The notes: a model not told the origin generated them from the letters alone. A stretch of 34,522 bases of DNA from Prevotella sp. (GCA_024697405.1 JAILFU010000223.1:1-34522), one strand, 5' to 3'; shown: positions 1 through 7,473, counted from the first letter of the stretch. Translations and numbers: made by a program.

Positions 1-1396
1 TGTAGGAAATCTTCGCGTCGCCGGCAGCACTGACGGCAGCCAGGCGCACCGTCTGCTCACCCTCGTAGGTGCCCGAAGGCAGGTCGGCGTAGGCCGTCTC
101 CATCGTGGCGGGCAGATAGTAGGCAAAGTGGTAGCCCTCCACGACTTTCACCCACTGCTGGGCGTTGACATTGCCCTCGTTCTGAGCCACATTGCCCACC
201 ACGACGAGCAGCCGGTTCTCGTTGTTCGTCTTGACGATGTTGGCATAGTAGCCGGCGGCGCTGCGGAAATTGGCATAGCTGCTCTCGTTGTTGATGCCGG
301 CCACGCGGCGGGCGGCAGCCATCGCCTTGATCTGCGAGGGATAGGCCTGCCAGTGTTTCAGGAAGACGCAGGGTGTGCCCGGCATGGCCAGCAGATAGGC
401 GTTGGCGGCCAGCGTGTCCTTCTTCAGCGGATCCTGGGCGGCGTTCGAGCGGCGCTCTGTGTCGTGGTTCTCAACGAAGGTAACTGCCCACCGGCGATAC
501 TTGCCCTGTTCGTAAGAGCTGCTCACCAGCGGCCAGTTACCGTCGTTCTGCTGCCCCAGCCGGGCATAGTTGGTGTTGTTCATGGCATTGCGTACGGTAT
601 AGCGGAATTGGAAGTCGAAGGCAGCGCTCTGTATCTCGCCGTTCACCTTCGTTCCCTCAATCCAATTCTTGATGTAGTTAGTGCCGTCCCAGCACTCGCC
701 GACGCTGAACTCGGGCTTGGCCGAGGTGTTGTACTGGCCGGTGAACGAGGCGGAGTAGCCTTTCACCATGTCATAGCGGAATCCGGCATAGCCCATGTCG
801 TTGAGCAGCATGTCGAGATAGGCCTTCACGTTTTTCTGCACGTTCTCGCTCTTGTGGTCGAGGTCGCGCATGCCGTCCCATCCCTCTCCTGTGTCCTTGT
901 TGGGTCCCACTTTGTGGCCGTTGCGGGCTGCCTCGTCGTCGGCACAGATGTCGTTGTATGTCAGCTGGTAGGTCACGCCCTTATAGGTCTCGGCGGGGAA
1001 GTCGGTCCACGACGAGAGGTTGCGGCGGTGGTTGATGACCACGTCGGCCAGCGTCTTGATGCTGTTCTCCTTAAAGGTCTTGATGAGGCTGCGCAGCTGC
1101 ACCTCCGTGCCGAAGCTGCTGTCGTAGTGGCCAGGGAACCAGTAGAGGTCGTCGTAGCCCATCGACTGCCCGCCGCAGTAGCCGCTCTGGGGCAGCCACA
1201 CCAGGTCGAAAGTGCCCTTCAGCTGGTCGGTCTGTGCGGAAAGTGCCGTCCACTGGCTGTCGTCATAAGAGTCCCAGTAGAAGCCTTGCAGCATCACGCC
1301 GCCATACTGCGCGGGCCAGCCCTGAGACTGCGCAGTGACGCTGCTAAATGATGAACAACAAATGATAAATGATAAACTCAGCAGTAGTCGTTTCAT
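1..1396 (-). CDS. Secreted GH13 alpha-amylase (5' part, 3' end outside window)
   Basis: Reading down from the ATG at 1394-1396, the frame stays open for 465 codons to the window edge. It starts with a signal peptide (MKRLLLSL, hydrophobic core, SVTA-QSQ cleavage-like site near residue 22), so the enzyme should leave the cytoplasm. All four classical GH13 regions are visible: I, DVVINH (about 118-123); II, GFRYDMVKGY with nucleophile Asp209; III, SVGECWDG with acid/base Glu234; IV, FVENHDTERR with Asp312. The family hydrolyses alpha-1,4-glucans such as starch by a retaining mechanism. After region IV comes the start of the C-terminal beta domain; any later binding module is not visible. It lies downstream of the serpin gene but has its own promoter (1432-1439). 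Family certain, exact substrate inferred. Confidence 0.93.
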   Translation of the reverse strand, partial: MKRLLLSLSFIICCSSFSSVTAQSQGWPAQYGGVMLQGFYWDSYDDSQWTALSAQTDQLKGTFDLVWLPQSGYCGGQSMGYDDLYWFPGHYDSSFGTEVQLRSLIKTFKENSIKTLADVVINHRRNLSSWTDFPAETYKGVTYQLTYNDICADDEAARNGHKVGPNKDTGEGWDGMRDLDHKSENVQKNVKAYLDMLLNDMGYAGFRYDMVKGYSASFTGQYNTSAKPEFSVGECWDGTNYIKNWIEGTKVNGEIQSAAFDFQFRYTVRNAMNNTNYARLGQQNDGNWPLVSSSYEQGKYRRWAVTFVENHDTERRSNAAQDPLKKDTLAANAYLLAMPGTPCVFLKHWQAYPSQIKAMAAARRVAGINNESSYANFRSAAGYYANIVKTNNENRLLVVVGNVAQNEGNVNAQQWVKVVEGYHFAYYLPATMETAYADLPSGTYEGEQTVRLAAVSAAGDAKISY

Positions 1397-1431
1397 AATG
1401 TCTTGCCTTTAGTTTTTATTTCTATTTGTTG

Positions 1432-1439
1432 CAAAGGTA
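1432..1439 (-). promoter_or_regulatory. Promoter -7 element (TACCTTTG) of the alpha-amylase gene
   Basis: The minus strand reads TACCTTTG, a perfect match to the Bacteroidetes -7 consensus TAnnTTTG, about 36 bp before the amylase ATG. No TTTG -33 element is seen at the expected distance; that region falls inside the loop of the serpin terminator. The missing -33 box would fit activator-dependent expression (inference). Confidence 0.7.
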
Positions 1440-1441
1440 AG

Positions 1442-1474
1442 AAAAAAGCCGCATGGTCATTGGCCACGCGACTT
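1442..1474 (-). terminator. Rho-independent terminator of the serpin gene
   Basis: On the minus strand AAGTCGCGTGG (1464-1474) pairs with CCATGCGGCTT (1446-1456): 11 bp including two G-U pairs, with a 7-nt loop. The transcript then runs straight into a T6 tract (1442-1447). It lies 110 bp after the serpin stop codon and directly abuts the amylase -7 element. Confidence 0.8.
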
Positions 1475-1495
1475 GAAATATGTCAGTTGTTTGGC

Positions 1496-1507
1496 GCAAA
1501 CGTTTGC
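1496..1507. promoter_or_regulatory. LacI-family-like operator palindrome
   Basis: GCAAACGTTTGC is a perfect 12-bp palindrome with a central CG, the form typical of LacI/GalR/PurR-family operators. It lies between the serpin stop codon and the amylase promoter, about 57-75 bp upstream of the -7 element. The position would suit a carbohydrate regulator acting on the amylase. No regulator gene is in the window, so the role is inferred from shape and place. Confidence 0.45.
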
Positions 1508-1584
1508 AAAGACCAGTATCCGCTATTATTCCAAAGCAGCACAGCAGCCATTTCTTGCCTATCCAAACAGTTCCAGCTGTGACA

Positions 1585-2901
1585 CTATTCCCCCGTAAAC
1601 TTGCCGACGAAGAGGATGACGCCGGAGGAATTTTCGCGGATGACGTAGACAAAGGGGCGGTTGGCATGGAAGGTGGCCTTGGGATATTCCACGGGCCCTA
1701 TAGCACTTGTGAGCGTGCCGACTACGGTGACGGCAGCAGCTTCCGAGCCTTCCTCGTTGACCTTGATAGCCGCCTTCTGGCGCATCATGCCGATATAGAC
1801 TGGCAAATCGCACATATTAGGAATCTCGGCCAAGTTGGGGTCGAAGGCCTGACGGATGCCCATCTTCTGCAGCACCCCCACAAGCCCTTTCCCCGCTTTC
1901 AGCTCGTTGGTATCGGAAGTGGTCTCGAAGCGTGGCAGCTTCAGATCCACCTCGTAGGCTCTGCCCTCGTTCATGGGGTTGTTCACATAGTCGGCCGACC
2001 ATCCCTTCTCTGCCAGCAGACTGATAATGTCGTCGGTGGTCTTCCCTTCTTCAGGCAGCATCACGGTCATGCTCCAATAAGCATTGCCGTAGGGGATGCT
2101 GACGGCCGCGTAGGTGTCGTTCTTCACATAGCAGATGAGCACATTCTGGTGCATGAGCGGCAGCTGTGCTGTGCCGTTCTCAGTAGTGAAGGTCTCCGTC
2201 CTGGTGTTCTTCGGGTCGAACTTCGAGTTCCAGTCGGCCTTGAAGTAGATGGCGTTCAGCAGATACGACATCACGTCGTGATCGGTCCCGTCGAGGATGG
2301 TGGGAATCATGCCGTTGGTCTTCTCTTCTACCCAGCCGTTGATGTGGCCGACCGTCTTCGGCGAAGAGAAGTCAAGGACTTCGGCCTTGGCGTTGTAGTA
2401 CTCCTGCATGTCCTTCTCATACTGCGCCCGCAGCTTGGCCTTGCTCTTATTCACGAAGATGGCGTTGGCAATGTCGAGCGTCACCTTGCTGTCCACCTTC
2501 GGCAGACCCTCAATCAGTTTCTTGCAGTAGAGGTTCACAGCCTGAATGCCTCCATCGTGGAAGCCCAGCGTCTGCTCCAGCTCCTGCTCCGTCTGGCCTG
2601 TGGCGGCATCGTTCACCATGCCCAGCACGTAGGTGATGCTCAGCGGCGAGTAGATGAAGCTTTTGCCACTGTGGTCGGCCTCGCTGACCGTCTTCAGGAA
2701 CCTCAGCGTGAAGCCATTGTTGTCGTTGGCAAACTGCTGCTGCTCCTGCGTCAGCACAATAGGCTCCGGTTTTGCCAGCAAGTTCTCCACTTGCTTAGGC
2801 TCATCCGGGTTCACATCAGCCTCGTCAGAGGAGCCACACGACAGCATCACGCTGCTCAGCACAACGGCTGCCATCCAAAACAGATTCTTCTTCATATACA
2901 T
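1585..2901 (-). CDS. Serpin-family protease inhibitor, probable lipoprotein
   Basis: The 438-aa product (436 if translation starts at the second Met, 2895) begins with a lipoprotein-type signal (MKKNLFWMAAVVLSSVMLSC, lipid-accepting Cys about residue 22), then a short acidic linker and a full serpin fold. Diagnostic segments are SFIYSPLSI, INGWVEEKTNGMI, LLNAIYFKADW and, near the C terminus, NRPFVYVI. The reactive-centre hinge NEEGSEAAAVT (about 382-392), with small residues at P12-P9, predicts an inhibitory serpin that traps its protease by loop insertion. The stretch from P15 Gly to the NRPF motif is about 6 residues longer than in alpha-1-antitrypsin, so P1 is ambiguous. It probably sits on the outer membrane or periplasmic face and could block host or microbial serine or cysteine proteases. 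No clear TAnnTTTG box was found upstream. Confidence 0.93.
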   Translation of the reverse strand: MYMKKNLFWMAAVVLSSVMLSCGSSDEADVNPDEPKQVENLLAKPEPIVLTQEQQQFANDNNGFTLRFLKTVSEADHSGKSFIYSPLSITYVLGMVNDAATGQTEQELEQTLGFHDGGIQAVNLYCKKLIEGLPKVDSKVTLDIANAIFVNKSKAKLRAQYEKDMQEYYNAKAEVLDFSSPKTVGHINGWVEEKTNGMIPTILDGTDHDVMSYLLNAIYFKADWNSKFDPKNTRTETFTTENGTAQLPLMHQNVLICYVKNDTYAAVSIPYGNAYWSMTVMLPEEGKTTDDIISLLAEKGWSADYVNNPMNEGRAYEVDLKLPRFETTSDTNELKAGKGLVGVLQKMGIRQAFDPNLAEIPNMCDLPVYIGMMRQKAAIKVNEEGSEAAAVTVVGTLTSAIGPVEYPKATFHANRPFVYVIRENSSGVILFVGKFTGE

Positions 2902-3007
2902 TACTTTATTATTGTCGAATTCCTATATATAACGCGGAAACAGGGCAAATCCTGCACTGAGAAGAGTTAAACAATGCTAATAATATTGCAGTTGGCCCAG
3001 GGCATCT

Positions 3008-3127
3008 TCTCCGGCTGGAGCCGCATTCCCGACCTGAGGTCGCCTACACGTAGCCTTTCCCCTCCCCTCAAGGGGGAGGCAAGGGTGGGGTTTGTAACTT
3101 TTTCCACGGTGAAAACACAGACGATAA
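3008..3127 (+). repeat. GC-rich interspersed repeat, copy 1
   Basis: The copy starts with one 27-bp unit (TCTCCGGCTGGAGCCG..., 3008-3034), continues through a CCCCTCCCCT / AGGGGGAGG palindrome (about 3059-3078) and a GGGTGGGG run, and ends with a 33-nt tail (3095-3127). That tail matches 34488-34520 at 32 of 33 positions. The right-hand copy is in the same orientation 31 kb away. Confidence 0.8.
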
Positions 3128-3146
3128 AAGATTCGCTGAAGGACAT

Positions 3147-3200
3147 TAGAGACCCCACCCCTGCCCCTCCCCTTGAGGGGAGGGGAGCGCCATGCGGAGA
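3147..3200 (-). repeat. GC-rich interspersed repeat, copy 2 (inverted, partial)
   Basis: Read on the minus strand it gives TCCGCATGGCGCTCCCC, the CTCCCCTNAAGGGGAGGGG palindrome and GGGTGGGGTCTCTA, matching the outer parts of the copy at 34340-34487. It faces copy 1 across about 20 bp, so together they can fold into a long GC-rich hairpin. Confidence 0.75.
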
Positions 3201-3427
3201 AGCTAATCATGGGGCAGTTTATTCAGTGCCTACTGCTATATCGTTGCTTAATAACAACAGCAACGACCACAGCAGACGGCTAGCTGTAGACCAGGAGATG
3301 GGAGTATGCATCAGCGACAGCCCTTTGTTAGCCGCAGGAACTGGCATGAGGTGGCGACGATTTCAACCAGCTGACGCATCTGCAGCAGACACGCATCTTA
3401 CGCGCGCGTACGCGTAATTGAGGACAG

Positions 3428-3788
3428 AAAAAGGAGCTACATGCGCTACATTACCATCTATTACATTGGAACACAGCCATTTGTCTGTAGCCACAAGACA
3501 CCATTAGGCGCTACTCTGGTAGCTACAGCATCTGCCAATAGCCTTTTCCGCCAAATTCTCTAGAGAATTCAACCAAACGGTGCCGCCGTTTGGGAAAATA
3601 CTAACGCCATTTGAGAAAATACGAACGCCGTTTGGGAAAATACTAACGCCGTTTGGGAAAATACTAACGCCGTTTGGGGTAGGAGGCAGAGTAGCTACTC
3701 CGGTAGCTCCATTTCAGACTATGTAGCTACAGGCAAAGTACTGGAATGCTGCATGTTGGATGCCAAAGTAGCGGGAGTAGCTCGCTTT
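3428..3788. repeat. GTAGC-rich inverted-arm element, copy 1
   Basis: The left arm (3428-3527) carries GAGCTACATGCGCTACATT, TGTAGCCACA and GCGCTACTCTGGTAGCTACA. The right arm (3691-3788) carries the mirror series GTAGCTACTCCGGTAGCTCC, the perfect palindrome TGTAGCTACA (3722-3731) and GTAGCGGGAGTAGCTCGC, at matching distances. The arms are thus imperfect inverted repeats of about 100 bp packed with GTAGC/GCTAC iterons. They enclose CCAAACGG-TGCCG-CCGTTTGG (about 3573-3593) and a 21-bp tandem array. A diverged copy lies at 22533-22737. The element sits directly before the VirE-type gene; no reading frame or transposase lies within it. Confidence 0.75.
3582..3679 (+). repeat. 21-bp tandem repeat (about 4.7 copies)
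   Basis: The unit AACGCCGTTTGGGAAAATACT occurs at 3603-3623 (three changes), 3624-3644 and 3645-3665 (identical), with edge units at 3582-3602 and 3666-3679 (partial). There is no spacer between units, so it is not CRISPR. It forms the core of the GTAGC element. Confidence 0.9.
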
Positions 3789-3886
3789 CTCGCGCATAAT
3801 AGCCCGCGCATGAAGCATGAATGGTTAAAATGGTGCAGAGAATGTTAATATTGTGTTAATGAATGGCACGGCGAGCGCAGTCAGCT

Positions 3887-3894
3887 TACCTTTG
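3887..3894 (+). promoter_or_regulatory. Promoter -7 element (TACCTTTG) of the VirE-type gene
   Basis: A perfect TAnnTTTG match 35 bp before the ATG at 3929. It places transcription start near 3901, downstream of the earlier in-frame ATG at 3863, and therefore decides the start codon. The -33 region shows only a weak match. Confidence 0.7.
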
Positions 3895-3928
3895 CACCGT
3901 CACTTTTAATCTAAAAACAAATAAACCC

Positions 3929-5386
3929 ATGAAAAAGTATCTGATTAATTTTTTGATTTCGCTGGTGAAGAACCTGTTGAGCGACAGCCTGAAGGCGCTG
4001 TTGAACAAGAAACGTGAGGAGAAGAAGGCAGAGCCGGATGATGCAGTCAAGCCGGCAGCCGGAGAGGAACAGAAAACCGAGACGGTCAAGCCGGCCGTTG
4101 GGAAGGAACAGAAAGCTGAGACGGACAAGCCGACAGCCAGAGAGGAACAGAAAGCCGGGACGGACATGCCTGTAAGCGGAGAGGAGCAGAAGGCTCGTCG
4201 GGCAGACAAGGAAGGACAGAAGACCCACCAGCTGCCCACCGACCGACAGGACATCATCCGCTTCAACGAGCAGTTTCTGCGCAACAACTACGACCTGCGC
4301 TACAACGTGCTGAAGCACAACACGGAGTTCCGGCCAAAGGAAGACCAGCAGGCGGCATGGCAGCCACTGACCGACCGCGACATGAACCGGCTGGTGGTGG
4401 ACCAGCTGAAGGAGGGCGGCAACAGCTGGACCTACGGCATGCGCCTGTACATCGACTCGACCTACATCCCGAGGTACAACCCCGTGGCCGACTATCTGAG
4501 CAGCTGCGGAGAGTGGGACGGCGCGCGCGACTACATTGAAGACTATGCCCGCCGACTGCCTACCAGCTACGCCGACTGGCCACGCTACTTCCACCGCTGG
4601 TTTCTGGCACTGGTGGCACAGGCACTGGGGCTGAACCCGCAGCACGGCAACTCGATGGTGCCACTGCTCATCGGCCAACAGGGAGTGAAGAAAACCACCT
4701 TCTGCCGCAATATCCTGCCGCCGGAGCTGCGTGAGTACTACCTGGACGACATCAAGATGGACAACGCCGAACAGGCCGAACGCGTGCTGGCACGCATGTG
4801 GCTGGTGTGTATCGACGAATACAACGCTAAGACGCCCCGCGAGCAGGCAAAGATCAAGCGTCTGCTCACTGAGAAGGATGTGCAGGTGCGGCGCATGCGC
4901 TCGGAACAGTATGTAATGACACAGCGCCTCTGCTCGTTCATCGCCACCACCAACGACCCCACTCCCCTACCCTCGGGCGACGGCACGCGCCGCTACCTCT
5001 GCGTGAGTGTCAGTGGCGAGGCTGACATGGCCGAAGAACCGCCCTACCGCCAGATGTTTGCACAGGCACAGGCGGAACTGCAGCAGGAGGGATGCATCTA
5101 CTGGTTCACCAACGACGACGAGCGGCTCATACAGGAGCACAACCGCCAGTACCAGCAGCTGGAGTCGATGGAGACAGTGCTGGAATCGCTCTTCGAGCCG
5201 GCTCAGGAGCGTCGGCGCGAAAACCTGTGGCAGGTGCTGGCCATCCAGCGGGAACTGGCCAAGACACTGCGCACAGCCGACGTGCCCAGCCTGCCACGCC
5301 TGGCATCGGCACTGAGAAGTCTGCGGTGGCCACAGGGCGGCATCAACGGCGTGCGCGGCTACTACCTGCAACGGAAAACAGATTAA
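3929..5386 (+). CDS. VirE/VapE-type P-loop ATPase with repetitive linker
   Basis: The 485-aa protein starts at MKKYLINF; an upstream ATG (3863) lies before the promoter and is rejected. Residues 1-28 form a hydrophobic or amphipathic helix. Residues about 40-91 are four tandem 13-residue repeats of the form KPxxxEEQKxxTD. From about 110 on comes the VirE-family ATPase domain: Walker A GQQGVKKTT (249-257), Walker B MWLVCIDEYN (Asp296, Glu297), a sensor-like FIATTNDP and an arginine-finger-like GTRRYL. Such domains occur in phage, plasmid and island replication or helicase-primase proteins and are common in Bacteroidetes. No primase domain is fused here. It is preceded by the GTAGC element and followed 82 bp later by a co-oriented unknown gene. 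ATPase class is fairly certain; a replication role is inference. Confidence 0.85.
   Translation: MKKYLINFLISLVKNLLSDSLKALLNKKREEKKAEPDDAVKPAAGEEQKTETVKPAVGKEQKAETDKPTAREEQKAGTDMPVSGEEQKARRADKEGQKTHQLPTDRQDIIRFNEQFLRNNYDLRYNVLKHNTEFRPKEDQQAAWQPLTDRDMNRLVVDQLKEGGNSWTYGMRLYIDSTYIPRYNPVADYLSSCGEWDGARDYIEDYARRLPTSYADWPRYFHRWFLALVAQALGLNPQHGNSMVPLLIGQQGVKKTTFCRNILPPELREYYLDDIKMDNAEQAERVLARMWLVCIDEYNAKTPREQAKIKRLLTEKDVQVRRMRSEQYVMTQRLCSFIATTNDPTPLPSGDGTRRYLCVSVSGEADMAEEPPYRQMFAQAQAELQQEGCIYWFTNDDERLIQEHNRQYQQLESMETVLESLFEPAQERRRENLWQVLAIQRELAKTLRTADVPSLPRLASALRSLRWPQGGINGVRGYYLQRKTD
4046..4201 (+). repeat. 39-bp coding tandem repeat, 4 units
   Basis: Four consecutive 39-bp units (4046-4084, 4085-4123, 4124-4162, 4163-4201) encode 13-residue repeats with the core EEQK or KEQK. 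The units are diverged but in register. They form the charged linker between the N-terminal helix and the ATPase domain. Confidence 0.88.
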
Positions 5387-5417
5387 GGAACAGATTATAC
5401 AAATTTCCGTGTTTTTC

Positions 5418-5449
5418 CTTGGCTGTCTCAACAATAATTCATACCTTTG
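5418..5449 (+). promoter_or_regulatory. Promoter of the 645-aa gene
   Basis: TACCTTTG at 5442-5449 is a perfect -7 element, with a CTTG -33-like box at 5418-5421 and a 20-bp spacer. Transcription would start near 5456, leaving a short A/C-rich leader before the ATG at 5469. This excludes the earlier in-frame ATG at 5409. Confidence 0.7.
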
Positions 5450-5468
5450 TACACCAAACCACATCACC

Positions 5469-7406
5469 ATGGCAAGACAACAAGCTCTAGGAACCAAAAC
5501 CATTACGGCGGGCGACATCAAGCGGCGCCACCCCAGGTATCTTACTTGCAAAACGGACAAGGCCTACGCCCAGCTGGCCAACGACATCTACGAGCTGCTG
5601 AAAAATGGCTGCGACTTCATGGAGGAACGACAGCTCCGCAATGCCTGCATCAGCCTGGCACTCCACTTCGAGGACATGCGCTCACATCTCCATCTCTTCG
5701 AGACGTTCACGCGGATGTATCAGAAGAGGTATGGCTGCTACCTGCCCTTCTACTCCACCGCTGGCGCCGACGCGCCTGATGCTCCGCTCGACGCGATGCG
5801 CTTCATGCTGTGGCACAGCTGTGTGGCCGAGCGCAATGGAGCCGTGCTCAATCCCACAAACAACGGTCTGAAGGGACACGCCGCGAGGCTGCTCAACCTC
5901 TGGGAGGAGCGGAAGCTGACACTGCCGGTGAACGAGGAGCTGGCCGACTTCCTCTACGCTGAAGAGACGCAGACCGATGTGGACCTAGTGAAGACCGTAC
6001 TGGTGTGGCTTAACAGCTATTGCACGCTGGGGCGATGGTTCACCAATCCCACTGAAGCAGAGAAGATAGCAGAGACAAAGGATCTTTTGCACGGCATGGA
6101 CAAGGAAACTATTGCCTACGCTGCCGACTGCTATAATCTGTTCAGCAGTCCCACGTGGCCGCTGTCGGTAACACCGCAGCACGTCTATGCCGAGATGATT
6201 CGCATAGACATGGACGACCCCGACGACGAGCTGGCCGAAACCATCGAACGCATGGAAGGCAAGCCCTTCTCCATCTATGAGGTGATGGGCAGCGAGGGGG
6301 ACAACATACGGCTGAAGGACTTCCTAGGCCAGGTCATCAGCGTATCCCAAAGAGAATTCTTCGGGAACGTCAAGCAGCTATTGCGTCAGAACACGCACTT
6401 GGGAGGAGCGTTCATCTTTTTCGACGGCGCATGGCATCTCAGCGGGCCATGCCTATGGTCGAAACCGGTGAAAAAGGAAATCGACGCGCGGCTCGACAAG
6501 CTGCGCTACCAGCATCATCTGATGCACGACTTCGCAGGACATTACGACAGCTTCATCAACAGTCACGGCGGAGAACGCCTCTACTTCTTCCGCAACGCAC
6601 AGGAGCATCGGCAGTGGTTAATCAGCGAGATGCATCAGCAGTATGGTGAACTGCCCCTCTTAGATGAACTGAAGGACCTTCCGCTGGCAGTATTCTTTGA
6701 GGACAACGGTCAGATGACCACCTGCTTCGATACCGCATGTATCAAGCATCCTGCCAACCCCTGCTACGACTCTCTGGCAGCCGATGAACAAAGTATGATG
6801 TTCTTCGTCCAAGAATACTTTAGCCCCGGCATGTTGTTCTACATGATGGCCCACGATTTGCTGCCCGACATCAAGTTCAACGACATACGCGGCAATGAGC
6901 ACGGGCGGCTGTTGATGCAGGACAACATCGACTTCATCGCCCGTTGTCTGCGCCGCGACTTCACGACAGACACCATCGCGCGCAAGCGCACGTTCCTTGC
7001 CGAAGAGGATGACTTCAGCTTCAGCAAGCAATCGTTCGAAGCATTTGTACGCCTCTTAGCCGCTGAAGACGAAATACGCAGCAAGGCTAACAAGGAGTGG
7101 AAAGTGGTGCAGGCCAACGCCACCACAACCGTCATCCGCGACGTGACACGCCGACAGAACCACCATGTTCCCACACGCAAACTCTACGAAGCTCATCTCG
7201 CCCTCGATGCCAAAGAGATTCAAGTAGCCACGCTGGTGCCCTTCGTAGGCAGAGAGCATGCCCCGGCCGCCTCGGCCCTGCTCTATAACATAGTAGGGCT
7301 AGGGATGCCGAGAAACAGCCTTCGCAAATTCGTAAGGAATGCCATGGAGCATGGCGGCTTCGATGAATTGAAAAGGATGCTATCCGAACTTCATGATAAG
7401 TACTAG
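5469..7406 (+). CDS. Uncharacterised 645-aa Bacteroidetes protein
   Basis: Start chosen at 5469 (MARQQALGTKT) because the promoter lies between it and the upstream ATG. No signal peptide, membrane segment or nucleotide-binding motif is visible, so it should be cytoplasmic. The N-terminal third is helical and hydrophilic. The middle contains alternating aromatic segments (GAFIFFDGAWHLSGPCLW, RLYFFRNAQEHRQWL, FFVQEYFSPGMLFYMMAHD). The last 120 residues are basic, with RRQNHHVPTRKLYEAH. It may belong to the uncharacterised family called DUF3843, which I recall as a Bacteroidetes family of about this size; that is memory, not a search. It follows the VirE-type ATPase gene, carries the same promoter type, and ends at a shared terminator. 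Real gene, function unknown. Confidence 0.8.
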   Translation: MARQQALGTKTITAGDIKRRHPRYLTCKTDKAYAQLANDIYELLKNGCDFMEERQLRNACISLALHFEDMRSHLHLFETFTRMYQKRYGCYLPFYSTAGADAPDAPLDAMRFMLWHSCVAERNGAVLNPTNNGLKGHAARLLNLWEERKLTLPVNEELADFLYAEETQTDVDLVKTVLVWLNSYCTLGRWFTNPTEAEKIAETKDLLHGMDKETIAYAADCYNLFSSPTWPLSVTPQHVYAEMIRIDMDDPDDELAETIERMEGKPFSIYEVMGSEGDNIRLKDFLGQVISVSQREFFGNVKQLLRQNTHLGGAFIFFDGAWHLSGPCLWSKPVKKEIDARLDKLRYQHHLMHDFAGHYDSFINSHGGERLYFFRNAQEHRQWLISEMHQQYGELPLLDELKDLPLAVFFEDNGQMTTCFDTACIKHPANPCYDSLAADEQSMMFFVQEYFSPGMLFYMMAHDLLPDIKFNDIRGNEHGRLLMQDNIDFIARCLRRDFTTDTIARKRTFLAEEDDFSFSKQSFEAFVRLLAAEDEIRSKANKEWKVVQANATTTVIRDVTRRQNHHVPTRKLYEAHLALDAKEIQVATLVPFVGREHAPAASALLYNIVGLGMPRNSLRKFVRNAMEHGGFDELKRMLSELHDKY

Positions 7407-7416
7407 CCCACAAAAC

Positions 7417-7447
7417 AGGTGCCCCCTCCATGACGGAGAGAGCACCT
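7417..7447. terminator. Bidirectional terminator between convergent genes
   Basis: AGGTGC (7417-7422) pairs with GCACCT (7442-7447), with an inner CTCC/GGAG pairing. On the plus strand TTATTTT follows; on the minus strand the stem is followed by GTTTTG. It lies 10 bp after the 645-aa gene stop and 27 bp after the rplQ stop, so it can end both converging transcripts. Confidence 0.75.
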
Positions 7448-7473
7448 TATTTTCAGGTTGTGATATGTAAAGC

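Larger units (their letters stand above)
2902..3928. other. Intergenic region of about 1 kb, repeat-rich, no supported gene
   Basis: This gap between the diverging serpin and VirE-type genes holds two inverted copies of a GC-rich repeat (3008-3127 and 3147-3200), a short hairpin (TTACGCG at 3398-3404 with CGCGTAA at 3411-3417), the 361-bp GTAGC element (3428-3788) and the promoter of the plus-strand gene. Between 3201 and 3397 I see nothing beyond a small CGTTGC/GCAACG inverted repeat near 3242-3265. Open frames here run through repeats and show no protein-like composition. Confidence 0.7.

Noticed and set aside
128..1351. 407-codon plus-strand open frame
   Set aside because: It is antisense to the GH13 amylase, whose catalytic motifs are all in the minus-strand frame; composition is that of a shadow frame.
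1480..2970. 496-codon plus-strand open frame
   Set aside because: Antisense to the serpin gene; no recognisable motif or domain.
2974..3417. 147-codon open frame in the intergenic region
   Set aside because: It runs through two copies of the GC-rich repeat and has no protein-like character or promoter.
3398..3417. TTACGCG / CGCGTAA hairpin as an attachment or origin site
   Set aside because: Only a 7-bp stem with a CG-rich loop; no integrase, DnaA boxes or duplicated flanks support such a role.
3582..3679. Possible CRISPR array
   Set aside because: The 21-bp units are contiguous with no unique spacers, and no cas genes are present.
3863..3928. Upstream in-frame start for the VirE-type gene (22 extra residues)
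   Set aside because: This ATG lies before the TACCTTTG promoter, so it would not be in the transcript.
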